64,000 nt of DNA from Cytophagales bacterium (GTDB lineage Bacteria > Bacteroidota > Bacteroidia > Cytophagales > Cyclobacteriaceae), in assembly GCA_017303805.1 (NCBI GenBank), contig JAFLBQ010000005.1, forward strand, positions 248,001 to 312,000, written 5' to 3'. The position numbers and the translations under genes are program-made. This document shows positions 43,310 through 51,800 of this stretch, in pieces. How positions within the stretch are numbered: the first letter of the stretch is position 1; each line of letters opens with the position of its first letter. A model generated the notes under the pieces. It had not been told where the DNA came from. It searched no databases and saw nothing but the letters and a program-made list of their open reading frames with translations.

Positions 43310-44620
43310 ATGGAAAAGGAAAAAATAGTAGTAGGCCTGGATATTGGTACAACCAAGATCTGCGCTATTGTTGGCCGTAAAAACGAATTTGGCAAACTCG
43401 AAGTACTGGGTATGGGTAAAGCCGAGTCAGAAGGCGTAATAAAAGGCATTGTAACCAACATCGACAAGACGGTATTCGCAATTGAAAAGGCAATTAAAGA
43501 AGCCAGCGATATGTCGGGTATTGATATTGGAGTAGTAAATGTGGGGATAGCGGGCCAGCACATCCGTAGTTCCATTCACCATGGCGGCATTACGCGCACC
43601 TCTAACGATGACGAGGTGAGCATTGAAGACGTAAATCGCCTGACGGAAGATATGTACCGCATTGTGATTCCACCCGGTAGCGAGATCATTCACGTAATGC
43701 CACAAGACTACATTGTAGATTATGAAGAAGGGATTAAAGACCCTGTAGGCATGAGCGGTGTAAAACTCGAAGCAGACTTTCACATTATAACAGCACAGAC
43801 CAGCGCCATTAATAATATTAATAAATGTGTACGCAGAGCTGGTTTACAAATTGATGATTTAATTCTGGAGCCACTAGCGTCCAGCCTGGCCGTGCTGAGC
43901 GAAGAAGAGAAAGAAGCGGGTGTTTGTTTGATTGATATTGGTGGCGGCACAACCGACATTGCCGTATTTCATGATAGCATTATTCGCCACACCGCGGTAA
44001 TTCCATTTGGCGGTAACATTCTTACCAACGATATACAACAAGGGTTGATGGTGATGGCACGCCAAGCGGAGCAATTGAAGACTCGGTTCGGCAAAGCGAT
44101 TTCAGAAGAAGCGAGCCCCAACGAAATTGTTTCTATTCCGGGCATCCGCAACAGAACGGCAAAGGAAATTTCAGTAAAAAATCTTTCCAATATTATTCAG
44201 GCCCGCATGGAAGAGATTATAGAAATGGCGCACACCGAAATCATCAACTCAGGTTATGAAAACCGGTTGGCCGGTGGTATTGTAATTACGGGTGGTGGTT
44301 CTCAGCTCAGTTGTCTAAAGCAATTGGTTGAGTACATGACGGGTATGGATGCGCGCATCGGCTATCCCAACGAGCACCTCGGAAAAAGTAAACTGGAAGC
44401 AGTGAAGAGCCCCATGTATGCCACGGCTGTAGGGCTGGTGCTTTCGGGTTTCCGTTCTTTAGACGAACGCGAGGATCGGTACCGCGACAAGGTGCAGCAC
44501 AAGCAACCGGTTAAAACCAAAAAGGAAAAGTCCAACCCGGCATCAGATTTTTTCAGCAACATCTTAAATAAAACGAAAGGGTTGCTGATTGATGACCTGG
44601 ATGGAAAAAATGAATATTAA
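43310..44620 (+). CDS. ftsA: Cell division protein FtsA
   Basis: FtsA is the actin-like ATPase that anchors FtsZ to the membrane. The 436-aa protein has the phosphate-1 motif VVGLDIGTTKICAIVG, the SHS2/1C region, phosphate-2 LIDIGGGTTDIAVF and GGIVITGGGSQL (adenosine motif). A variable linker (about 385-420) precedes the membrane-binding amphipathic end, here NILNKTKGLLIDDLDGKNEY. It lies 52 bases after ftsQ and 33 bases before ftsZ. The leader is A/C-rich. Confidence 0.96.
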   Translation: MEKEKIVVGLDIGTTKICAIVGRKNEFGKLEVLGMGKAESEGVIKGIVTNIDKTVFAIEKAIKEASDMSGIDIGVVNVGIAGQHIRSSIHHGGITRTSNDDEVSIEDVNRLTEDMYRIVIPPGSEIIHVMPQDYIVDYEEGIKDPVGMSGVKLEADFHIITAQTSAINNINKCVRRAGLQIDDLILEPLASSLAVLSEEEKEAGVCLIDIGGGTTDIAVFHDSIIRHTAVIPFGGNILTNDIQQGLMVMARQAEQLKTRFGKAISEEASPNEIVSIPGIRNRTAKEISVKNLSNIIQARMEEIIEMAHTEIINSGYENRLAGGIVITGGGSQLSCLKQLVEYMTGMDARIGYPNEHLGKSKLEAVKSPMYATAVGLVLSGFRSLDEREDRYRDKVQHKQPVKTKKEKSNPASDFFSNILNKTKGLLIDDLDGKNEY

Positions 44621-44653
44621 AAAAGATTAATCAACCACTAAAACAAAATAGTC

Positions 44654-46240
44654 ATGTTTGAACCAGCAACAGGATACAAATTTGACCTCCCCAAGCATCA
44701 CAAATCAATTATTAAAGTAATTGGTGTGGGTGGTGGAGGCAGCAACGCGGTTAACCACATGTACCGGCAAGGAATTAAAGATGTGGAGTTTGTAGTAGCC
44801 AACACCGACTTGCAGGCACTTAGCAGCAGTCCTGTACCCAACAAACTACAGCTCGGTGTAAACCTAACCGAAGGATTGGGCTGTGGCGCAAATCCCGAAG
44901 TAGGTCGTGCGGCTGCGATCGAAAGCAAAGAACAGATTCGCGAAATGCTAATGGGCACCAAGATGGTGTTTGTAACAGCCGGTATGGGTGGAGGCACCGG
45001 CACGGGTGCTGCTCCGGTAATTGCAAAAATTGCCAAGGATATGGACATCCTTACAGTCGGAATTGTAACGGTACCATTTTCATTTGAAGGCAAAAAGAAA
45101 ATGGCCCAGGCAGAGCAAGGCATTGAGGCTTTTCGCTCCAGTTGCGATACCGTGTTGGTAATTCTAAACGATAAGTTGCGTGAAATTTATGGCAACCTGG
45201 CGGTGGGGCAGGCCTTTGCCGAAGCGGATAGTGTGCTTACTACTGCTGCAAAAGGTATTGCCGAAATAATTACACTGGCCGGGTATGTTAATGTGGACTT
45301 TCAGGACGTGCGCACGGTTATGTGGAATGCGGGTGCAGCCGTAATGGGTTCTGCAGAAACCCGTGGCGACAACCGCGCGATGAAAGCAGCCGAGCAAGCG
45401 TTGGCTTCGCCCTTATTGGATAATAAAGATATTATGGGTGCCAAAAAAATCCTGCTCTCCATAATTTCAGGTGAGGCAGCCGAGTTGCAAATGGATGAGC
45501 TAACAACAATTACGGAATACATTCAGGAGCAAGCTGGCGATGAGGCTGAGGTAATCTTTGGTCATGGTGTGGATGCAGCTTTGGAAGATCGCATTCGGGT
45601 AACAGTTATTGCAACGGGTTTTAATTCGGAAGGTAAAGTCCGTAAAAAATCGGATGAAAAGAAAGTGCATGAGTTAGACAAAGCTCAGATCTCGTTATTC
45701 GGTTCGGTTGATAACTCTGTGAATCAGTTAAATTCAGAATTGCAATTAAAGACCCGTCAAGATGGCGATAAGCCAATATTAGAGTCCGAGCCCTCGAAGA
45801 CAATAGAGCCTGAGCCAAAGCAGACTCCGCAGGAAGAATCGCTGGAGGAACGTTCGTACACCTTTGTGATGGGCAAAGCAGAATTACCGGAAGAGGAGGG
45901 TGAAGAAAGTTTATTTGTCGATGACGAAGAGTTTGAAGTGGGCAAGGAAATTTCAGCCGACCAGGTAATCAACGAAGAGGGAATGATGGAGGTGCGTCAC
46001 ACCCGGGCCCGGCTGGAGCAACAGGCCAAAGAGCGCAGAGAAAAACTGAAAGCCGGCAAAAAGCAAGTGATGACAAAAGAAGACTTTACAGATAAGTGGA
46101 CATTGCCGGCCTACTTGCGCAGAGGAGTTAAGATGGACAACGTGCCACACTCTTCGGAGTCGTTCATTTCGCGTTACAATTTAAATGACGATAACAATCT
46201 GTTGGGCAATAATAAATTTTTGCACGACAATGTAGATTAA
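44654..46240 (+). CDS. ftsZ: Cell division protein FtsZ (long C-terminal linker)
   Basis: FtsZ is the tubulin-like GTPase that builds the Z-ring. The GTPase core (about 15-330) has the G-box FVTAGMGGGTGTGAAPVI, the N-terminal IKVIGVGGGGSNAVNHM and NADFQDV-like VNVDFQDVRTVM. The protein is 528 aa, some 140 residues longer than E. coli FtsZ. The extra sequence is an acidic, disordered linker (EEESLEERSYTF...EEEGEESLFVDDEEFEVG), a basic segment (RARLEQQAKERREKLKAGKKQ) and a conserved-tail-like motif, TLPAYLRRGVKM. A further 30 residues follow the tail. This is a Bacteroidetes feature. It ends the dcw cluster. Confidence 0.96.
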   Translation: MFEPATGYKFDLPKHHKSIIKVIGVGGGGSNAVNHMYRQGIKDVEFVVANTDLQALSSSPVPNKLQLGVNLTEGLGCGANPEVGRAAAIESKEQIREMLMGTKMVFVTAGMGGGTGTGAAPVIAKIAKDMDILTVGIVTVPFSFEGKKKMAQAEQGIEAFRSSCDTVLVILNDKLREIYGNLAVGQAFAEADSVLTTAAKGIAEIITLAGYVNVDFQDVRTVMWNAGAAVMGSAETRGDNRAMKAAEQALASPLLDNKDIMGAKKILLSIISGEAAELQMDELTTITEYIQEQAGDEAEVIFGHGVDAALEDRIRVTVIATGFNSEGKVRKKSDEKKVHELDKAQISLFGSVDNSVNQLNSELQLKTRQDGDKPILESEPSKTIEPEPKQTPQEESLEERSYTFVMGKAELPEEEGEESLFVDDEEFEVGKEISADQVINEEGMMEVRHTRARLEQQAKERREKLKAGKKQVMTKEDFTDKWTLPAYLRRGVKMDNVPHSSESFISRYNLNDDNNLLGNNKFLHDNVD

Positions 46241-46563
46241 AAAAGACAGGGAGCCGGCAGTGGTTCGTGGTTGGCCACTTGCCGTGCCTCGCTGTTCAAA
46301 GAAATGGCACATCCGGCACGACTGGTTTTACTCCATTCGTAGTGGTTGTTGGTAGTAAAGATTTTTTGCCGGTGCCGGAGTGCCTTATTTTTTAAACTGT
46401 GTTAACCCCATTTTTTTAGACTCAACGCCCCGACTTGTCGGGGCGTTGCTTTTTATAACAACCTGTAATTCACGCAGCAGCAAGGATGTGGCATAACTAC
46501 CAACAACCTGATTAAAGGTTTGGCGCATCCCTTGCAATACACCGTGCAAATAAGTTATCAACC
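46241..46563. other. Noncoding gap after ftsZ
   Basis: These 323 bases have no gene. The first half carries several GC-rich inverted words (GCCGGCAGTGG, CCACTTGCCG, GCCGGTGCCGG). The strong terminator at 46423-46453 lies in the second half. The last 100 bases form the leader of the lipoprotein gene at 46564; no promoter is convincing there. Confidence 0.55.
46423..46453 (+). terminator. Terminator of the dcw operon
   Basis: CAACGCCCCGAC (46423-46434) pairs perfectly with GTCGGGGCGTTG (46437-46448) around TT, followed by CTTTTT. It is a very stable 12-bp stem about 180 bases after the ftsZ stop, the first clear terminator after ftsZ. Confidence 0.92.
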
Positions 46564-46974
46564 ATGAAAACCACATGCCTCATTTTTATTGGATTAACAC
46601 TCGTACTCACGGCTTGCGAAATTACAGTTGTTGAACCCCGGTATGATGCCCGCGACAAGGTGGTGGGTTCCTATCAACTGGAAGAATACAGCCAAACGTA
46701 CCGGAGCTATACCCGTTATTCGGTGTACATACGAAAAAGCGGTTTTGGCTATGGCGCGAATGAGGTTGCTATTGAAAATTTTTACGGTACCGGTATAGAT
46801 GTGTATGCTACCGTAGTAGCCGACAGGTTAACTATACCGTTACAAATTGTAAACGGATATGAGGTAGAGGGTGCCGGAACTATTTATTTCGATGAGCTCA
46901 GACTTACATACCGTGTGCGCGATACCTACACCCGTTCCAGCCCAGACTATTGCGAAGCGCGTGCCTGGTGGTAA
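46564..46974 (+). CDS. Hypothetical lipoprotein (136 aa)
   Basis: This 136-aa lipoprotein has a signal peptide and lipobox (LVLTAC, Cys18), followed by about 118 residues rich in Tyr, Thr and Val. These are predicted to form beta strands (VVGSYQLEEYSQTYRSYTRYSVYIRKSG). Aromatic and alternating residues suggest a small beta-barrel or sandwich of the lipocalin-like kind seen in Bacteroidetes lipoproteins; no family can be named. It ends in AWW. It stands alone between terminators at 46423 and 47011. Confidence 0.75.
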   Translation: MKTTCLIFIGLTLVLTACEITVVEPRYDARDKVVGSYQLEEYSQTYRSYTRYSVYIRKSGFGYGANEVAIENFYGTGIDVYATVVADRLTIPLQIVNGYEVEGAGTIYFDELRLTYRVRDTYTRSSPDYCEARAWW

Positions 46975-47010
46975 GGTAGCTGATATGGGAAAAAGAATCG
47001 TTCCTCATCT

Positions 47011-47054
47011 TATGCGCTGGTAAAACCTGCCGGTCTTATCAGCGCATAGATTTT
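47011..47054 (+). terminator. Hairpin terminator after the lipoprotein gene
   Basis: TATGCGCTG (47011-47019) pairs with CAGCGCATA (47040-47048) around a 20-base loop, followed by GATTTTTA. It is positioned about 40 bases after the lipoprotein stop. Confidence 0.75.
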
Positions 47055-47231
47055 TAGATGTTCATCTTTAACCCGCATGAAGTTCAGGGATGCGATTCAC
47101 TTAACAGGTTAAAGAGCTAAATTCAAACAGCCAGCCGATGTGTATTGAGTTTTTTTTGCAGCATCAGTTGTTCAATAGGCGCATCGAAAATGAATTATAA
47201 AAGAATCTTTCAGACATTTGGAGGGATAATA

Positions 47232-47690
47232 TTAATTCTCTTCAAAGAGATACTCCGGCTTAAAATCAATTTCACAGCGTTTTAAGAGCTCTATGTACTC
47301 CTCTCTGAAGGTTTTTGTTGTATGGTGTTGCTCCTGGTTTTTAATATAGGAAACCACTACATCCAGTTGCAAATGACCTACCGTAAAAGCACCAAACCCA
47401 GTTTGCCATTCAAATTTTCCGGGCACCCATTTTTGTTCATTGATAAATCGGGATGAGTTGGCCTTGATGTCGCGCACAAGATCAGATAAGTTGTTATCCG
47501 GTTTCATACCGATTAGTAGATGCACGTGGTCGGGCATACAGTTGATGATAATCAATTTTTGATTTTTATTGCTGATAATTCCTGTAATGTATTTGAATAG
47601 CTGTTCGCGCCATTTTGATGCGAGTAGGTTGGCACGACCCTTTACGGCAAAAACCACGTGAAAATATAATTGTGTGTAGGTGTTAGCCAT
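47232..47690 (-). CDS. IS200/REP-associated Y1 (HUH) transposase
   Basis: This 152-aa single-domain transposase of the Y1 HUH family (TnpA/RAYT, Pfam Y1_Tnp) begins MANTYTQLYFHVVFAVKGRA. The HUH metal motif is PDHVHLLIG, and the catalytic tyrosine lies in VVVSYIKNQEQHH. Such enzymes cut and join single-stranded DNA at hairpins. The frame is intact. There is no tnpB and no obvious insertion-sequence ends. Instead, paired palindromes crowd the 800 bases upstream of its start, an arrangement expected of a REP-associated tyrosine transposase, probably domesticated or acting on those repeats. Confidence 0.88.
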   Translation of the reverse strand: MANTYTQLYFHVVFAVKGRANLLASKWREQLFKYITGIISNKNQKLIIINCMPDHVHLLIGMKPDNNLSDLVRDIKANSSRFINEQKWVPGKFEWQTGFGAFTVGHLQLDVVVSYIKNQEQHHTTKTFREEYIELLKRCEIDFKPEYLFEEN

Positions 47691-47741
47691 AGCGTTTGTA
47701 TTGTGGAATGGGTAAGGATGATAAGAAAAAGTTTGATTTGG

Positions 47742-48450
47742 TGGGCCTGTAAGATGCCGGATGTTTTAGGTTGAACTGTGAAAAGTAATGTATTGTTGTG
47801 TTAGTATGGCCTGGAAGGGCGGAATGTCAATAGAAACGGCTCGGTATCAGATAATAAGCTCCGTAGGAGCGTACAAATCAATATTACGCTCCTCCGGAGC
47901 TCTGTGGTAATCTGGTTTGCTGGTTATACACATGTGGCTGCGCTGCATCCATTCACACTTAATCGCTTGTTATGTGTTACAAGTAGTCACCTAATAAATA
48001 ATCCTATACCGGTTAGCCCTGTAAGGGCGGTATGTGTATAGAACCAAAATTAATTGGTAAACAAGCTCCGTAGGAGCGATACAATTTCGTAATCAGTTTC
48101 GCAATTAGAGATGATTCCAGCATCCAATAGTTCGTGTCGCTCCTCCGGAGCTCTGGTGGTAATCTGGTTTGCTAGTTATACACATTTGGCTGCGCTGCAG
48201 CCATCCATTCGTAATCAGTTTCCAGGTGTACTAAAATTTCATCTAATAAATAATCCGTTCTGTTAGCCCTGTAAGGGCGGTATGTGTATAGAACCAAAAT
48301 TAATTGGTAAACAAGCTCCGTAGGAGCGATACAATTTCGTAATCAGTTTTCGCAATTAGAGATGATTCCAGCATCCAATAGTTCGTGTCGCTCCTCCGGA
48401 GCTTTGTGGTAATCTGGTTTGCGGTTTATACACATCTGGCTGCGGTCAAA
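47742..48450. repeat. REP-like palindrome array beside the transposase gene
   Basis: Three modules each contain a palindrome of the type GCCCT-GTA-AGGGC (48016, 48266; degenerate at 47808). Each also has AGCTCCGTAGGAGCG (47857, 48064, 48314) and its inverted partner CGCTCCTCCGGAGCT (47887, 48138, 48389). The second and third modules are near-identical direct repeats starting at 48012 and 48262, a 250-bp period. The first is diverged and has a shorter gap between the paired palindromes (15 against about 60 bases). A fourth remnant is at 47742-47760. Nothing here looks protein-coding. Confidence 0.88.
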
Positions 48451-48465
48451 CACCCATCAATATTT

Positions 48466-48499
48466 AAAAAAAAAGAGATTGGAATAACCCAATCTCTTT
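48466..48499 (-). terminator. Terminator after trxA (minus strand)
   Basis: On the minus strand, AAAGAGATTGG (48489-48499 side) pairs with CCAATCTCTTT (48472-48482 side). The stem runs into a T-tract made by the A-run at 48466-48474. It ends the dnaE-trxA transcript and separates it from the repeat array. Confidence 0.88.
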
Positions 48500-48521
48500 G
48501 CCTACAAAAACATTAAAAATC

Positions 48522-48845
48522 TTAAACCACCTGCGCCTGTAACTTTTGTGCTAGCACCGACTTCGGAACGGCTCCCACCTGTTTATCCACCACTTGCCCG
48601 TTTTTAAACACAAGCAAGGTAGGAATGGAGCGCACCCCAAAGCGTGCGGTTACCTGTGGATTTTCATCCACATTCAGTTTTGCAACCACTGCTTTGCCGT
48701 CATAGTCGCTGGCCAGTTCTTCTACAACCGGACCTATCATTTTGCACGGACCGCACCACTCGGCCCAAAAATCAACTAAAACCGGCTTTTCTGAATTGAT
48801 CGTTTGATCGAAAGTTGCATCGGTGAGTTCTAGCGTTTTACCCAT
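48522..48845 (-). CDS. trxA: Thioredoxin
   Basis: This is the general cytoplasmic disulfide reductant, reduced by thioredoxin reductase. The 107-aa protein has the active site [13 protein letters not shown] (Cys31 and Cys34) after LVDFWAEW, the cis-proline in [15 protein letters not shown] and a normal thioredoxin length. There is no signal peptide. It starts 19 bases after the dnaE stop on the same strand, so the two are likely co-transcribed. A terminator follows at 48466. Confidence 0.97.
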   Translation of the reverse strand: MGKTLELTDATFDQTINSEKPVLVDFWAEWCGPCKMIGPVVEELASDYDGKAVVAKLNVDENPQVTARFGVRSIPTLLVFKNGQVVDKQVGAVPKSVLAQKLQAQVV

Positions 48846-48864
48846 AAAAATTTATTGTTAATGT

Positions 48865-51800
48865 TTAGTTTATTTCCTGATCTACTGGTTCCAACATAAA
48901 GGTAGGTGAAAATGTTCCAAGTTCCGGTTTTTCGGTAGATAAAGGTTTTGGTTGTGAATCGGTAAGCCATCGCGTTTCGGCTTTGTCGGTAATTATTCCC
49001 ACCTCCGAAAATTTCTTCAGGTCGCGCACCAGTTGGTTACTTATTTTTATACGTTGGCTGCGCGCCAGCAACTCGGTTTGTAAGCCTTCCGCTGCATCGC
49101 GGATAATTATTTTCAGGCTACTGTTGCCCGCATTTTTTTTGACGAGCTTTTCCAACGATTCGATGAATTCGTTCGAAATGGTATCTACTCCACACCGCAA
49201 GGCCAACCCTTGTACGCGTTTGGAGGCCAGTTCGTTCAGGATTTCAATGTTGCGGATTTTGAACTCAAGCTCTTGATCGCCCCACGTTTTGCGGGCCACG
49301 TTCCCCTCCACAAACAAAAACATGCCTGGCGACATGTACGCTTTAAATTTGATGTAGTCTTCGCTCCATAGCATAAACTCAAATTTACCGCTGTAGTCTT
49401 CCATTACCAGTTTGCCAAATGGGCGCCCGGTTTTAGTCATGCGGTGCTCAACGCCCGAAACGATACCACCTACTTTGCACTCTTTCCCTTCCAGCGAGCT
49501 GAGGTCGGTAAGACTGCTTAGGGTAGTGGTGCAGAATGAGTCCATCTCCAGCTTAAAATTATCTAATGGATGCCCTGAGATGTACACGCCTACAACTTCC
49601 TTTTCAAAGTGGAGCTTTTCGATTTCACTAAACGGGTCGATTGACTCAACTTTGGGTGGAGGCATTTTGGTGCCGGATGCTTCTCCAAACAAACTTGCCT
49701 GCGCACTCTGTGCTTCCTGCTGTAGCTTGCTGGCATATCGAATTACTTTCTCAGTTAAAGATAGGTCGCCTTCTTTACCGGATATGTAATGCTTGCGGTG
49801 GTACTCCGGAAAGCAATCAAATGCACCGGAAAGAGCAAGGCACTCAAATGTTTTTTTGTTTACCGAGCGGTTGCTGAGCCGTTGGGCAAAATCAAAAATA
49901 TCTTTGTAGGGTCCGTGGGCATCTCGCTCACTAATAATTGCCTCTACAGCCGCTTCGCCCGAGCCCTTTATCGCACCAAGGCCAAACCGGATTTGCCCTT
50001 GCGCGTTTACTTCAAAATTTACTCCCGACTCGTTGATGTGCGGGCCGAGCACTTCAATACCTTGTTTGCGACAGTCTTCAATAAAGTAGGTAACATTGTC
50101 TAAGTTGCTTTGCGCGTGCGTAAGAATTGCCGCCATGTATTCGGCTGGGTAGTTAGCTTTAAGGTAGGCGGTATGATATGCCACCAGCGAGTAACACGTA
50201 GAGTGGGATTTATTGAAAGCATATTCAGCAAACGACTCCCAGTCTTTCCACACTTTTTCGGCAATCTCAGAATTATGTCCATTGGTCTTGCAGCCTGCAA
50301 TGAATTTATCCTTCATCTTATCGAGTACCTCCCGCTGTTTCTTCCCCATTGCTTTTCGCAGTACATCCGCATCGCCTTTCGAAAAATTGGCAAGCTTCTG
50401 AGAAAGCAGCATCACCTGTTCCTGGTACACGGTAATTCCATAGGTATCTTTCAGGTACTCTTCCATTTCTGGTAAGTCGTACTTAATGGCTTCGCGGCCA
50501 TGTTTGCGGGCAATAAAAGCCGGAATGTATTCCATGGGCCCCGGCCGGTACAAGGCGTTCATGGCAATCAGGTCTTCAAACTTATCAGGCTTTAGGCTGC
50601 GCAGGTAGTTCTGCATGCCGTCCGATTCAAATTGAAAGGTGCCCGTGGTATCTCCCCGCTGGTACAAGTGATACGTTTTAGTATCGTCCAACGGCACGCG
50701 GTCTATATCTATTTCAATGCCCTTTGTTTTCTTTATGGTGCGAATGGCCGTTTTAATTATCGATAGGGTGGTTAACCCAAGAAAGTCCATCTTTAATAAG
50801 CCGGCACTTTCTACAACGCTGTTATCAAACTGGGTAACCAGCATGTCCGAATCTTTGGCTGTAGATACCGGCACAAAACGAGTTAGCTCATCGGGTGTAA
50901 TAATTACTCCACAGGCATGCGTGCCGGTGTTACGCAGCGATCCCTCCAATACAATAGCTTGTTTAAGTACCTGGGCTTTCAGGTCGGTACCCTTCTTAAT
51001 TTCGTTCAGCTCCTTTACTTCTTCAAACGCTTTTTGAAGTGAGGTACCCGGGCGCTCGGGTACCATTTTGGCCAGCCCGTTAGCTTCTGCCAATGGTAAT
51101 TCCATTACGCGGGCGCAATCGCGTATAGATGATTTGGCGGCCATGGTTCCATAGGTAATAATTTGTGCTACCTGTGCATGGCCGTATTTTTCAATTACAT
51201 ACCTTAATACCTTGTCACGCCCTTCATCATCAAAGTCAATATCAATATCGGGTAGCGATACCCGGTCGGGATTCAAAAAGCGTTCGAACAGTAAATCGTA
51301 GGCAATGGGATCTACATTTGTGATGCCGATGCAGAAGGCTACTGCCGATCCGGCCGCTGAGCCGCGACCCGGGCCCACGCTTACACCCAACTCGCGTGCT
51401 TTTGAAGTAAAATCCTGTACAATCAAAAAATATCCCGGGTAACCAGTTTTCTTAATTGTTTCCAATTCAAAGTCTAAGCGTTCTTTTATTTCGTTGGTTA
51501 ATTCCGGATATCTTCTTTTTGCTCCTTCGTAGGTAAGATGGCGCAGGTAGTCGTCTTCACTGGCAAACTCTTTTGGAATTTGGAATTTTGGCAGCAGTAC
51601 CGAACGCTTTAATTCATACGTTTCTATTTTATCAACTATTTCTTGCAGTGTGTCAAACGCTTCGGGTAAATCGCGAAAGAGTGTTTTCATTTCTTCCTGC
51701 GATTTAAAATAGTAGTGGTTGTTGGGCAGCCCAAAGCGGGTACCACGCCCCGCACCAATGGGTGTGGACTGAAACTCACCTTCCTTTATACATAGGAGAA

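Noticed and set aside
47691-48521. CRISPR array or tRNA cluster in the repeat-rich region
   Set aside because: Repeat units are palindrome pairs 250 bp apart, with spacers that are themselves repeated; this does not fit CRISPR repeat-spacer geometry and no cas genes are nearby. No tRNA fold is present.
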